Source of the DNA: Suillus spraguei
Taxonomy: Eukaryota; Basidiomycota; Agaricomycetes; Boletales; Suillaceae
Length of the DNA stretch: 64,000 nucleotides
Assembly: GCA_016800925.1 (NCBI GenBank)
Contig: JABCPU010000052.1
Coordinates: forward strand, 186,001 to 250,000
Direction of reading: 5' to 3'
Positions 13,837-24,463 of the stretch are shown here, one piece after another. The position numbers and the translations under genes are program-made. Numbering within the stretch: the first letter of the stretch is position 1; each line of letters starts with the position of its first letter. Under the pieces are notes generated by a model. It worked only from the letters and a program-made list of their open reading frames with translations. It was not told where the DNA came from and searched no databases.

Positions 13837-14841
13837 TCAGGAAATGTACAAGCTGTTCTGAATGATATAGTTGGCGATAGATGGGGTAACAAGTCTCCTC
13901 CATGTTTCGTCCTTGAGTGCAACCTTTGTTCTCACTTGGCTTGAACTGGTTTGCTCGTCAACGCTGTCAGCACCTATGCTGATCAATGCAACTCGCTTGC
14001 TCTCCACAAATTCCTTTCCCGCGGATAAAGTCTTCGCTTCTACTTCCTCTTGTACCGTATGTTCCACTTCTGCCAATTTTCGCCCAGCACACATAACATA
14101 ACAATCATCTCCTGTGGGCGAGAAAAACAGACGAAGAGCATCCATCATTGCAGCTTCAGATGTATAATACCTCGGAGACAGTAGACGGATGAGAGTATCA
14201 AAGCCTAGCAAGAATACTAGGCGTGGAACTGGTATTGATATTTCGTCAGAAGTGGGTGATATTGCCATCCCATCCAGAGCAGTCACCGGAGGATACAAGC
14301 CCGAAATCCGAGCATGCAGGAACTGCCGAAGAACTGCGGCTTTTCCAACAAAAGTTGGTTCATTGACAATGGCTATTGCGAAATTGGCATGCGCAGACTC
14401 GGATTTATCGTCGGGGCGCTGCGAGACAGATGCTGGCATGTCCTTTGATAAGAGGTACATCATCTCCAGACGCTGCTCATATGTTGCATCACCAGATTTC
14501 AGTGTTTTGTCGGCATTCCGCACGGATAGCAGCAGCAGCTTTGCATCATAATCAAGCTCAGCTGCTGATGCCAAAGCTGAGTCTGCGAAGCCGGACTTCA
14601 TGGTGTACCGTGGAGGTCGAGAGTTTGCCAGAGCAAGATGGGCGCATGTCGGCGGATTGAAGGAAGAATCTAAGATAGATATATGAATGGTGTCAAGTTT
14701 ACGTTGTGAGTGAATGGGCAGTCGAGGAAAAGGCCAACGTTCATGGGACGTGTGCACAAGTTCCACAGCAGACTCGTGCCTCTGTACTTTCTGGAGGAGT
14801 TTCAATGCGTGACCGGGAGGCCACAACGGTTTTGCGTTCAT
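13837..14841 (-). CDS. NMN adenylyltransferase-like nucleotidyltransferase (POF1 type)
   Basis: A single-exon ORF of 334 aa. An N-terminal SFNPPTCAHLALA (about residues 59-71) matches the nucleotide-binding loop of the HxGH nucleotidyltransferase superfamily, with H in the expected place. Near the C-terminus SSSQVRTK resembles the ISSTxxR motif of NMN/nicotinate-nucleotide adenylyltransferases. A middle VFLLGFDTLIRLLSPRYY fits the conserved substrate-site segment of the fungal POF1-like branch. The likely reaction is NMN + ATP to NAD+ in salvage. The ATG at 14841 is the first in frame. The gene ends 170 bp from the fatty acid synthase stop (convergent) and shares a 226 bp divergent spacer with DBP5. 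Exact substrate (NMN or a related nucleotide) is inferred from family only. Confidence 0.75.
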   Translation of the reverse strand: MNAKPLWPPGHALKLLQKVQRHESAVELVHTSHERWPFPRLPIHSQRKLDTIHISILDSSFNPPTCAHLALANSRPPRYTMKSGFADSALASAAELDYDAKLLLLSVRNADKTLKSGDATYEQRLEMMYLLSKDMPASVSQRPDDKSESAHANFAIAIVNEPTFVGKAAVLRQFLHARISGLYPPVTALDGMAISPTSDEISIPVPRLVFLLGFDTLIRLLSPRYYTSEAAMMDALRLFFSPTGDDCYVMCAGRKLAEVEHTVQEEVEAKTLSAGKEFVESKRVALISIGADSVDEQTSSSQVRTKVALKDETWRRLVTPSIANYIIQNSLYIS

Positions 14842-15067
14842 TTTTTATTTCAGCTGCAGTGACAGCTTAGCGGCATCAGACTGATGTATATCTGGCCCTG
14901 CATTATTTCGCAATCGACAAGTATTCCATGATATAGACCCACCAAGTAGAGATAGTGACCTGATGGACTTATGTAAAGTTGGGTCTGCTTAAGATCATTA
15001 CCTTCCATAATCGGACAACCTAATATCATCAAGCAAACCTTCAGACCTTTCGCTCCAACCATCACTC
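14842..15067. promoter_or_regulatory. Divergent spacer between the nucleotidyltransferase and DBP5
   Basis: This 226 bp spacer separates two start codons facing away from each other, so both promoters must lie in it or reach into the genes. I see no strong TATA box. This suits a pair of housekeeping genes. Confidence 0.4.
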
Positions 15068-17011
15068 ATGGAGAAGGACGCAGACGGTTTTTATACCCCG
15101 AAACTGGAAGGTTTGTGATAGTATCACTGCCAGGTACTATAAACTTGACACTTTGCAGCTTCTACGCCACTTGCACAAGATGAGAGCAAGAGTACGAAGG
15201 AGGTAGAACAGCCTGAACCTGTTCCATCTTCAAGTTGTGCGTGCAGGTCATGTCGTTATCTCGCACGAAACTGATACTATGCTTTTAGCTAGAACCGACT
15301 TGATTACGTCGACATTCGAGGTTACGGTACGTTTAGGAGCCGCAATACTAAATTGTTAAATAATCACTACGTTTTCAGGTCACACTTGCAGACCAGCAAG
15401 CCGACCCGAACTCCCCTTTATTTAGCGCCAAGACATTCGAGGAGCTTGGACTGTACGTCATTGTATATCTTAGCATTTTATACATCTTTAACGATTGATC
15501 ATAGCCATCAAGATTTATTGAAGGGTCTCTATGATCTTGGTTTCTCGAAGCCATCAAAGATCCAAGAGCGTGCTCTGCCGCTACTACTCGCAAATCCGTG
15601 GGTGTATCAGCCCGTGTAACATGGAACTATGTTACTGATCACTATCTCAAGTCCTCAGAACATGATCGGACAATCGCAATCTGGGACAGGCAAGACTGCC
15701 GCATTTGTACTTACCATGCTGAGTCGTGTAGATTTCTCCAAGAACAAGACACAGGTTAGTTATTTGTACACCTTTCTAGCTCTCCGTTAAGATTGGCTGC
15801 AGGCACTATGTCTAGCTCCTTCACGAGAGCTTGCACGTCAGATCATGTCTGTTGTCGTTGCTATGGGAAAATTTACTCCAGTTCAGACGGAGTATGCAAT
15901 AAAGGATAACCTTCCAAAGGGTGCATCACGGATAACTGCGCACGTCGTCGTCGGGACTCCAGGAACAATGACAGATCTTTTAAGAAGAAAGGTCATCGAT
16001 ACATCTGAAGTCAAGGTGTTCGTTCTCGATGAAGCGGATAACATGCTTGATCAGGATGGACTTGGTGACCAGACACTGCGGGTAAAGAAGTGAGTGCGTT
16101 TTTCTTTTGTTTGAGCTACAATTCAAAAAAAAAATCGACGTAAGCCTCATTCCCCGCACGGGTGTTCAAATTATCCTGTTCTCGGCAACATTCCCCAATC
16201 ACGTCCGCAATTTCGCTAGTAAATTCGCTCCCAATGCGAACAAGATCGAGCTTCAGAGGGAGGAGCTCTCTGTGGAGGGCATCCGACAATTTTACATGGA
16301 TTGCAAAAATGAAGAACACAAATATGACATCCTCGTGTCCCTGTACCAGCTTTTGACTATCGGTCAGAGTATTATCTTCTGCCAGGTTAGTAGGATGGCA
16401 CCTGCCTACTCGCTCCTTACTAACTATCCCCTCTGCTCTTACTAGCATCGCCATACAGCGGACAGAATATCGCAACGCATGTCAGCTGAGGGTCACAAAG
16501 TGGCATCACTGCATGGTGCCAAAGATGCCGCAGAGCGTGACGCTATTATTGACAACTTCCGTGAAGGACGGGACAAAGTCCTTATCACGACGAATGTCAT
16601 CGCACGTGGCATCGACATCATGCAGGTCAACATGGTAGTGAATTACGATCTGCCATTGATGAATGAGCGAGGAAATCAACACTCCAATGACGCAAAACCA
16701 GATATTGAGACGTACATTCACCGTATCGGTAGGGAGTTTCAAATATTCTTTCCGTGCCTTACTGACAATCCTGTTTCCTCAGGCCGCACTGGTCGCTTCG
16801 GACGCAAGGGTATTTCAATAAATTTCGTTCATGACACCCAAACCTGGCAACAAATGGAGGAGATTGAAAAGACACTGAACAGGAAGATTATTCGAATAGA
16901 GACTGATGATTTGGAGGAGATGGAAGAGGTACGTCCATAATATTTGATCCGTCTATCCTCAGGAAATCTGATCTTATTGCTCTGTAGAAAATGAAGAAGG
17001 CGTTGAAGTAA
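15068..17011 (+). CDS. DBP5: ATP-dependent RNA helicase DBP5 (mRNA export)
   Basis: DEAD-box helicase that remodels mRNPs at the cytoplasmic face of the nuclear pore with Gle1/InsP6 and acts in translation termination. Eleven exons give 469 aa: 15068-15110, 15159-15236, 15289-15326, 15379-15452, 15505-15597, 15652-15754, 15803-16089, 16145-16385, 16446-16728, 16783-16928, 16988-17011. Seen in order: Q-motif region [13 protein letters not shown], Walker A SQSGTGKT (about 117-124), DEADNMLD (about 219), SAT (LFSATFP), ARGIDI and HRIGRTGRFG. The DBP5-specific N-terminal block before the Q motif ([13 protein letters not shown]) and VVVGTPGT separate it from other DEAD-box helicases. Two introns end in AAG rather than CAG/TAG; both keep the frame and the conserved NPPQNM and RVKNLIP joins. 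Confidence 0.96.
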
Positions 17012-17454
17012 TCTGTACTTTTGTACCTGGATGTGGATTCTCTGTTGTATTTTCTTTCTGATCATGCTATATCGCCTTCAATTTGCGACCTTAATCGTCC
17101 TTGTGGTTGGATGGAAATTTAATATGCGTGCAGTCTTTTACTGTAATGTCTGAATCTGGGTGTGGACCAGAAAGCGGGTGCATATACATAGCATTCGACG
17201 AAAATGATGTATACCCATGCGAGGCCCAGTATCATTATGTAAAATATTGAGTACCAACAAGTCGATCTTGACATAGAATCGAATAGGTAGCCAGAAGAGA
17301 CTGAAATGTCATTGGTACGTCGAAGCTACGAAACACGGTCAGACATAACGAGCGCGTTGGCATTGTGGTATAAAAATTCAAGACCAGGAATGGGGACCTC
17401 TTTTGATTGCCTGCAAAATGTTGTGAGTAGCGATTCAGAAGGATCGGAACAGAC
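17012..17454. other. Convergent 3' spacer between DBP5 and the VTC1-like gene
   Basis: 443 bp between two converging stop codons. It should hold both 3' UTRs and polyadenylation sites. I see no ORF, repeat or RNA gene in it. Confidence 0.5.
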
Positions 17455-18241
17455 TTACAGCTCGCGCACTGCAATAAGGGAGTCGTTAAGAACAGTGAAC
17501 GCGTGATTGGTTTATGCTCACCTCGAATCACAAAATTAGCCAAGACCGCAAAGAACAGAAGTGCGCTGATGAGGACAGGTCCAAGGATGTGGTCTAAGAA
17601 TTGACAGTGAGCCAGGATCGACTATGAAGTCATCAGATTAACCATAATGCCCAGGGTCGCGTTTACGAATCATCGTGATCCTACTCTGATAGATTACAAA
17701 ACCGTAGACCTATATCACAGTATGAGGATCAGTTTATTGCAAATAGCAGACTTGCAGTTATTCACCAAAACACCAATACTGATGAAGGCATAAGCATATG
17801 CGAATCTTCGGGCTACCACGTCTTTGGACGCATTGAAGAGAGCAAGCGCCAAGGTGCCCAATAGCACAGCAAGGTTCAGCCAGGATATCCATGCTTCAAT
17901 TGGCGTTAGCAAATGGCAGGAGAGGAAGAGGATAAACGCTAACTCCGTTCATTCGCGAACCATACCTTTCCCTCGATCTTCAGAGACGTCGCCACTTTCT
18001 TCGGAACACGTATCTGAGGCGGAACAGAGTTGATAGCATTATAATCTCTGACGGTAGGTCTTTGCCCATTGATGTCGTGGTCCACGTCTGGAATATCATC
18101 TTCTCTCGTGTAGCGCACGGGCCTTTGGGTGTTTTCGGGGAGAGATGCTAGCGCAGATGAAGAGAATGGGAAAAACGCAGTCCATGGTCGCCTGAACAGG
18201 CCGACGTGCACATCGTCTTCAGGCTGTTTATTAGAGGCCAT
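17455..18241 (-). CDS. VTC1: VTC1-like vacuolar transporter chaperone, DUF202 membrane domain
   Basis: Small membrane subunit type of the vacuolar transporter chaperone complex that makes polyphosphate and moves it into the vacuole. Five exons (minus strand: 18241-17944, 17893-17766, 17709-17643, 17593-17522, 17468-17455) give 192 aa with matching phases. The N-terminal 88 or so residues are polar and unlike yeast Vtc1, which is about 129 aa. Then comes the family core: FANERTWISWLN leading into the first membrane helix, a second helix ending VYGFVIYQ, a basic RITMIRKRDPGHYD loop and a third helix ending NFVIR, closing with VREL. The basic loop and FANERT arginine are the family's conserved polyP-channel positions. 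The long N-terminus has no SPX motif I can see, so this is not Vtc2/3/4. Confidence 0.9.
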
Positions 18242-18378
18242 GGTTTACACAACGACTTACTCAAAGGTTGAGTTTAGGTTGAATGATCAGATTTCAATTA
18301 CGTAATTAGACTGCGTTCGTGTGGTGTGAAAATCGGAAAGGGGCCAACAATTTTGTCTTCTCCATCACTGCACATACC
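18242..18378. promoter_or_regulatory. 137 bp divergent promoter
   Basis: Separates the VTC1-like start (18241, minus) from the F-box-like start (18379, plus). If both starts are right, the two genes share one very short regulatory region. The plus-strand frame stays open back to 18319, so an upstream start for the F-box gene cannot be excluded. Confidence 0.4.
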
Positions 18379-19944
18379 ATGCACGCGGCTTTGGGAAACC
18401 TCGAAGTAATCTACACTATTTTTTCATACACACAACTTGGGACGCTTCCTGCACTTGCATCCACATGTGGTGCGTTTGAGCATCCAGCACTTAATATTCT
18501 TTGGAGGGATTTGCCATCCCCAGAGCCTCTTATCCAATGTTTACCAAGTCACTTGTTTAGCACTGATCAAGGACGTATTGTGGGTGCCAGATTTTGTATG
18601 ATTTGTGAACTTCAGACTGAGTTCACTTAGATATTACAAAAACCTCCTGACAGCATGATATGGGATACTCTTTTCAAATACACATCCCGCATACACTCAA
18701 TCACCGCAACGGAATCGTTCCGCTTGACGGCTATCATCGAGCCTCTCGGTTCCATAATGCTGTCTTGTCCTTCAGCGCCTGCATCCTTATTTCCGAACCT
18801 TCGCAAATTAATATGGTCTGCCGATGGAACCCACGGCGCTGCAGAGTTTTTGCGTATGACTTTGGTACCCTCCCTATCTGTCTTGGACATTCGATGTCGT
18901 TTCGCTTCTTCCGCCTTTCTCTCGGTCCTTTCGTCTGCTGGGGTCTTGTGTCCTCATCTCCAAGACATGGCTCTAAGAATTCAACATATAACTGACGAGC
19001 CGTTTCGTAAAATCTCACCCTTCGTCACACAATTTATTTCCCAGTTCCACTATCTTCACTCGTTGTTAGTATGCGATCTAGGACATCAAGGCATCGAGCA
19101 CGTCATGCAGTCACGAGCTCTGCGGTCACTACACTTGGACTTAAGGAGATTTTGGGCTCCTTGCGAGAGACAGTCGTGTGCAGAACTTCCCGGCTTTCAT
19201 GATTTAACATCTTTGGGCCTTTCTACCGATACCCTCAAGTCCGCCTCAAACTTCTTGAGCTCACTCCGGGTCGTGGAAAGCAAAGAGATTAAGGTTGAAT
19301 TCAATCGAGTTCCCTCCAAAAGTGAATACACGATGCTATCACAGTTCTTCACCATCCTCAAGGAGAGATGCGACACCGACAGACTTGAAGGTTTTACTCT
19401 TATTGGAATTTATGGAAAGGTACGCACAGAACTGAGTGTCTTCAAGCCATTGCAGGCATGCCGTAATCTAGCTCGGCTGTCCGTCGAGAGGGGCTGTAAC
19501 ATTTCCATATCTGACGAGGAACTCTGCCAGCTGGTGAGAGACTGGCCAAAGCTCGAGGTGCTCAAAATCAGCTGCTATGATCCCGTCTATAGTACCACAA
19601 TGCCCACATTACATGGGTTAATCGAATTACTTCGACTCTGCCCCATTTTGACTTCGCTCGCTCTCGTCATTGATGCCACCAAGCTGAACGGCATAGATAT
19701 CAAAAGTCCTGACGGTGGAAGGCGCAACAAGTATCTCAAACATCTCGACCTCGGAAATTCACTCGTCGGGACACCACTGAAGGTGGCTCTCATCATCAGT
19801 GGCCTTTTTCCCAACTTGGAGCAGGTCAATTTTGATTGTCTGGATACAATGCAGATAAAGAAGTCAACTAGGGAGCGACGGGCATCAATCAACAGTTTAC
19901 TTAGCAGCTTCAGAATTGTAAAGGAGCGGTTTACTGAAGCATAA
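18379..19944 (+). CDS. F-box/LRR-like protein
   Basis: Two exons (18379-18579 and 18631-19944) give 504 aa. The N-terminus (MHAALGNLEVIYTIFSYT, then LPALASTCGAFEHPALNILWRDLP) fits the degenerate F-box of the large Agaricomycete family: hydrophobic helix, a Cys in the middle and a conserved Trp. The rest is an irregular leucine-rich array with repeated blocks such as SLSVLDIRC, LRSLHLDLRRF, LEVLKISCYD and LKHLDLGNSLVG. Such proteins are presumed substrate adaptors of SCF ubiquitin ligases. No substrate can be read from the sequence. An in-frame upstream Met at 18319 would add 20 residues; I chose 18379 because the F-box block begins there. Confidence 0.8.
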
Positions 19945-20160
19945 TCATCTCGTCTGACTGTAACAAGCGGCCACTGTGGGCTATAGTAGCTGGAATGATC
20001 ACCTACACTTTTAATTATGCCGAATGTTTACTTTACCTTGCGTAGCGAGGTCATGTTGCGAGGGTAGATAATCTGTCAGTCACCTGATGTGAACATCATG
20101 CTGTGCATGAGAAAATTAACGCTTATATAATGATACATGATTACGCAGACCGCTTCAATG

Positions 20161-20213
20161 ATACAAATACACAGATACCACTTCAAACATAGGATACAAA
20201 TACACAGATACCA
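20161..20213 (+). repeat. 20-bp direct repeat, 33-bp period
   Basis: The 20-mer ATACAAATACACAGATACCA occurs at 20161-20180 and again, identical, at 20194-20213. No other copies nearby. Function unknown. Confidence 0.8.
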
Positions 20214-20270
20214 ACGAAGTCGCAAAATAACACAAATAACTGCAAACTCACTAATCCTTGGTACTGCTCG

Positions 20271-20604
20271 CTACTTGGGCAACTTCTTGTTTCTTTTGTG
20301 CTGGCTGATCATCTTCGGCCTCGTTGAGGTAGTGCTTTGATGGAATTTGAAGGCACTATCCCTTAAGATGTCAATTCTTTCCGCTTTCGCTTGAAAGCTG
20401 TCATATCCTGAGACATGCCAATGATGAACCTCGAAATGGACTTCAACTAAAAGCTCCGTCCAACGTTCGATTGATATCGAGGGGACTGATGGGAATTCCG
20501 TCTCGAAAAACAGGGAGAGGCAAAGCACGATGAGTGTACTTGATACCATCAAAATCGTCTTTGAGTTCTGTTAGAATAGGCCAGTTCTCTGTAATATCAT
20601 CCAT
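20271..20604 (-). pseudogene. Small hypothetical ORF, one extra base in a T run
   Basis: From an ATG at 20604 the frame reads MDDITENWPILTELKDDFDG and on to NRTLDGAF. It then switches frame at a TTTT run (about 20447-20450) to continue LVEVHFEVHHWHVSGYDSF to a stop at 20271. Removing one T joins the two halves smoothly, and the joined stretch has a protein-like charge pattern. Further possible coding sequence lies upstream to about 20830 (GEMLRVVTNVFEPRA) but I could not settle its splicing. I do not recognise the family with confidence. It may be a decayed gene or a live gene with a base-call error. Confidence 0.35.
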
Positions 20605-21115
20605 TGAGGGAGCATTTGGAAGTCGCTGACTATGAGGTGAATCAGGAATGCGAATGTTCTATGGTTAATGTTAGCAGAGATCGTTATAAGTTTTGCTTTA
20701 CTTGCCCTTGGTTCAAAGACGTTAGTCACGACTCGAAGCATTTCTCCAGTTATATCTCGGATGATCGTATTTCTGTGATCACCTGATTTGCCAGAACTGA
20801 ACGTGCTGCATTAATAATATTGTACTTAGCACGGGAATTTCGAGCTACTTATTTCTTTATGAAGGACGATGATTTGATAGAGGACGTAGTGACTGAAGAA
20901 GTGTAAGGACGATGGAGTACGAATAAAATTGATAGCATTCATGCAAAATGAATGATACAAATTAAAACGGAGCAAGGTCATAAGGTCTTTGTCCTGAGTT
21001 GGGTTACTTAGCTGGTACTCGGGGGACATATCGTCGGGTCCGTGGACTTACCTTCCCACGTGTACTTGCAGCCTCATACTCAAGAGTCGGAATTGACGTC
21101 AGTTACCCCAGACAG

Positions 21116-21210
21116 TTCTGGGAGATTCTGGAATGTTCTGGGGAAAACGAAACAGATATCTTTGTCTCTTGAACATTCCTGGATCCGAGGCTTTCACAGC
21201 TGCTATATAT
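21116..21210 (+). promoter_or_regulatory. Heat-shock element array and TATA box of the SIS1-like gene
   Basis: From 21116 to 21138 the strand shows TTC-nn-GGA-nn-TTC-nn-GAA-nn-TTC at exact 5-bp spacing: five units of the heat-shock factor site, four perfect and one (GGA) a single mismatch. A second block, GAAcaTTCctGGA, lies at 21171-21183. A TATA box (TATATAT) is at 21204-21210, 44 bp before the ATG. This layout predicts direct control by HSF1. Confidence 0.85.
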
Positions 21211-21253
21211 TAACTTCCAAGTCATCTAGTTAAACGACGAAATACATCACGGC

Positions 21254-22636
21254 ATGGGTGTCGACTACTACAAGGTTTTGGGCGTTTCTCGGGACGCTGG
21301 CGAAGATGAAATCAAGAAGGCATACAAGAAAATGGTATGTAACACTTTCATGTTCGCACCTGTTCAAGCTGACATCTCGTCCGCAGGCTCTGAAATGGCA
21401 TCCAGACCGCAATGGTGGGTCTGAAGAAGCCTCGAAGAAGTTTAAGGAGGTAAGTAGGACATTCCGCTGTATACTCCTGACTTACAGATTATTAGATTTC
21501 AGAAGCATTTGAAGTCCTCAGTGACAAGGACAAGCGAACCATATACGACCAAGTTGGTGAAGAAGGGCTCAAAAGCGGGGGGGCCGCATCTGGTGCCGGT
21601 TTTCCCGGTTTCGCTGGTGGTTCAGGCTTCTCTAGCTCTTCAGGCTTTCCAGGGGGGTCCACATATACATTCACGTCTAGCCCTGGCGGTGGCATGCCAG
21701 GAGGCGGGTTTGCACCAACTGACCCGCAAAAAATATTCGAGTAAGCATCATGCATGTATTGTACAGCATTCAGTAACTAAACGTTCTTGTAGACACATAT
21801 TCAGCCAATTTGGCGGTATGGGCGGCATGAATGGCTCTAGCGGTATGGGTGGTATGGGCGGTTCTCCAGGCTTCGGTGGCATGGGTTCGTCAGGTTTCGG
21901 TGGCATGGGTTCGTCAGGTTTCGGTGGCATGGGCGGTGGCAGGAGTGGTACGAGCGGCATGGGCAGAAGTCCAAACATTTTTGATGATGACGATATAGGT
22001 GGTGGTGGCGGGTCTTTCTTTGGGATGCCGGGGGGTATGCCGTCGGAGCGACAGCCTCCTAGACATCAATCATCTGCTTCAACGTCAACGTCAGCCCCTT
22101 CAGAAACCACTCGCCCACTGAAGCTGTCACTCGAAGAACTATATTTGGGTACAACCAAACACCTGAAGGTCGGCAGACGACTATTGGGCGGAACTACGGA
22201 GGAGAAGGTGCTTGAAATTCAGGTTCTCCCAGGCTGGAAGAGCGGCACGAAGATACGTTTCCCTCGGGCCGGCAATGAGCAGCCGAACGGCGAGGCACAA
22301 GATCTAGTATTCGTTATGGAGGAGAAACCACACGATATTTTCACACGGGAAGGAGATGATCTAATTTGCCGCCTCAAGATACCCTTGGTGGACGCACTCA
22401 CAGGTGTAGATGGAAAGAGGACCGTTGCGACTCTGGATGGCCGAAAATTGCAGGTCCCGTTACCTGGTGGGGTTGTGAAACCTAATCAGGAAACAAGAAT
22501 TCCCAACGAAGGGATGCCGATTAGAAAGCAGGGAAGTTTGAAGAAGAAAGGAGACATGATAGTACGATGGGATGTCGTATTCCCAGACCGTCTTACGCCC
22601 ATACAGAAAGAGGGGGTGAAGAAGTTGTTGGGGTAA
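21254..22636 (+). CDS. SIS1: Class B Hsp40 co-chaperone, SIS1/DNAJB1 type
   Basis: Delivers unfolded proteins to cytosolic/nuclear Hsp70 and stimulates its ATPase. Four exons (21254-21334, 21387-21449, 21496-21740, 21793-22636) give 410 aa. An N-terminal J domain (MGVDYYKVLGVSRDAGEDEI, HPD in LKWHPDRNGG) is followed by a G/F-rich then G/M-rich region with repeats of GFGGMGSS, and a two-barrel C-terminal substrate domain (KVLEIQVLPGWKSGTKIRF, GMPIRKQG). There is no CxxCxGxG zinc finger, which rules out the YDJ1 class. The G/M stretch is long, so the protein exceeds yeast Sis1 (352 aa). A heat-shock element lies directly upstream. Confidence 0.95.
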
Positions 22637-24463
22637 TCGTGTATTACGATAGTATCAGGACATTATCTACCTCCGGTTGACTCCGAGTCCACTCATTAGA
22701 TTAGCATATTAACTGTACTTTTTAATTTATTTTGCTCATGAGATACGGTGGGTATACGATAAGAGCGACTAGATAGTGACATTGAAGAGTACTGAGACCA
22801 CGAATCAGGAGACTAAATAACTTACACGACTGAATGTAGGTACCTGGCGTGCGACGACAGCATCACAGGGCGTGATTATCATCGAATTGCAGTGTCGGAA
22901 GCCGGTGACTTTGCAGAGTACAGTCCGCGGTCGTAGGATAATAGAATGAAGTGCATAGTCCGGATCATCAGGTACAAACATAGAACAGGCGTGGTTGACG
23001 AACAAAAACAATATAGACTCGATCAACCTCTTCCCGTGATTCTCCCGCGAATGATTGTATAGGCTAGCGCTTTTAACTAGCCCGGGCGTAATAGCAGAAA
23101 TCTAAACACCGATGAGAATGCGTATTTGATAGGCTGACCGAGGTGACTAGGCCACAGGTGTGGGGCGTGAGCCACGAGGAAATGAAAGAAACGCCGGATA
23201 CCTACAAGTGTGCCGGTTCCTGTGATTGACAAGTGAACCTTTGAGAAGGTACATTGTCAAGGATTAATATCCTTTTTCCCCACACACTCCACCAAAAATG
23301 TATAGCGGACTATCCTTGCAGCGGTTCGGAACATCACAAACAATCTATCCGCCCCAATTACACGCCCAGTATTAGTGAGATGTGCGTTGGGGTCACCTAA
23401 AGCTATGAATATAAGACGCACGAGAGGTGGCGCTATGCATTAGACTGCGAGCAACTCGGAGCATTCATGGATAACCGACGGACGAGGTATGATTCATAAA
23501 AGTCCTAGACTTACGGCCTTGGTGTGGGGTAAAATTGCCGTGGCCAGCCACGTTTGAAACTGGAGAGACGCTGAAGAGTGAAAGGTCCTCGGAGGAGATT
23601 GTATGACTCGGAAGAGAAGCGGCCTGCGATAACTTCGTTGATATCTAGTAGGGCGTTAACTTGGAAGCAGTGGAGAACCACAATTGTCAACGAGGATGGA
23701 TGACGTTCTAGGTCAGCCAGGCTGTGGCCCAGATCTGGGAAATGTGAGTCAGCTGGTGGATGACATCGTTGATTGTTGATATCCTGATGCAATCAACATG
23801 ATGGAAGAGGCAAGACCACGCATTGATGGAGCAGTGGTGCACTGTTGACGGCCTCCACTGACCAATGGTTTTTTCTAGTGATCAATTGTCTATTCGGCCT
23901 CAAGTGGGCGAGATCCTGCCAGTGATCAAGGCACGATGTAACACCGTGAAGAACCTTAAAGTTTACACGCACCGAAAATGGAACAAGTAAGTAGGATTGC
24001 TGCTAGCTATCACTTAGTGGCCGTTAGTGTCTCCGTGACTTCTGACTACTGTTTAGTGCCGCTAATGAAGGAATACGATGATAAGCCACAGGCGGACACA
24101 CGATACATGCTGTAGCGCAATCAAATCATCTTGGTTACACGGCAGCGCTAGCGTCCGACACAAATTGATCATGCTTCGGGCGAGTAATTACTCACAATAA
24201 CACGCGGACTCACTTCCGTGCTGAACATGAGGCAGCGGATGTTTTCAGTATGTGAACTGCAGGCAATCTGTATTTCATGATCGCTTTAGAAGCTATCTAT
24301 CGGAAAGTACGTTTGATCGGTTTTTGACGAGCTTCTCTCTCACATATAAACGCTACCCTGCTTTGCGAAAGAAATGAGAATCTTTTCCCCACTGGAGTCC
24401 TTCCTGCTTCCCTCCCTGTGCGACTTCCGAGCCTTGTAAACCCACTCTCGTTACTCTCCGACA
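22637..24463. other. 1.8 kb spacer, no gene recognised
   Basis: Contains only short open frames (for example minus strand 23511-23792, 93 aa; 22805-23026, 73 aa) without recognisable domains. A TATA-like TATAAA at 24345-24350 lies about 115 bp before the next gene. I looked for a heat-shock element like that of the neighbouring SIS1-like gene and found no exact nGAAn array. Confidence 0.5.
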
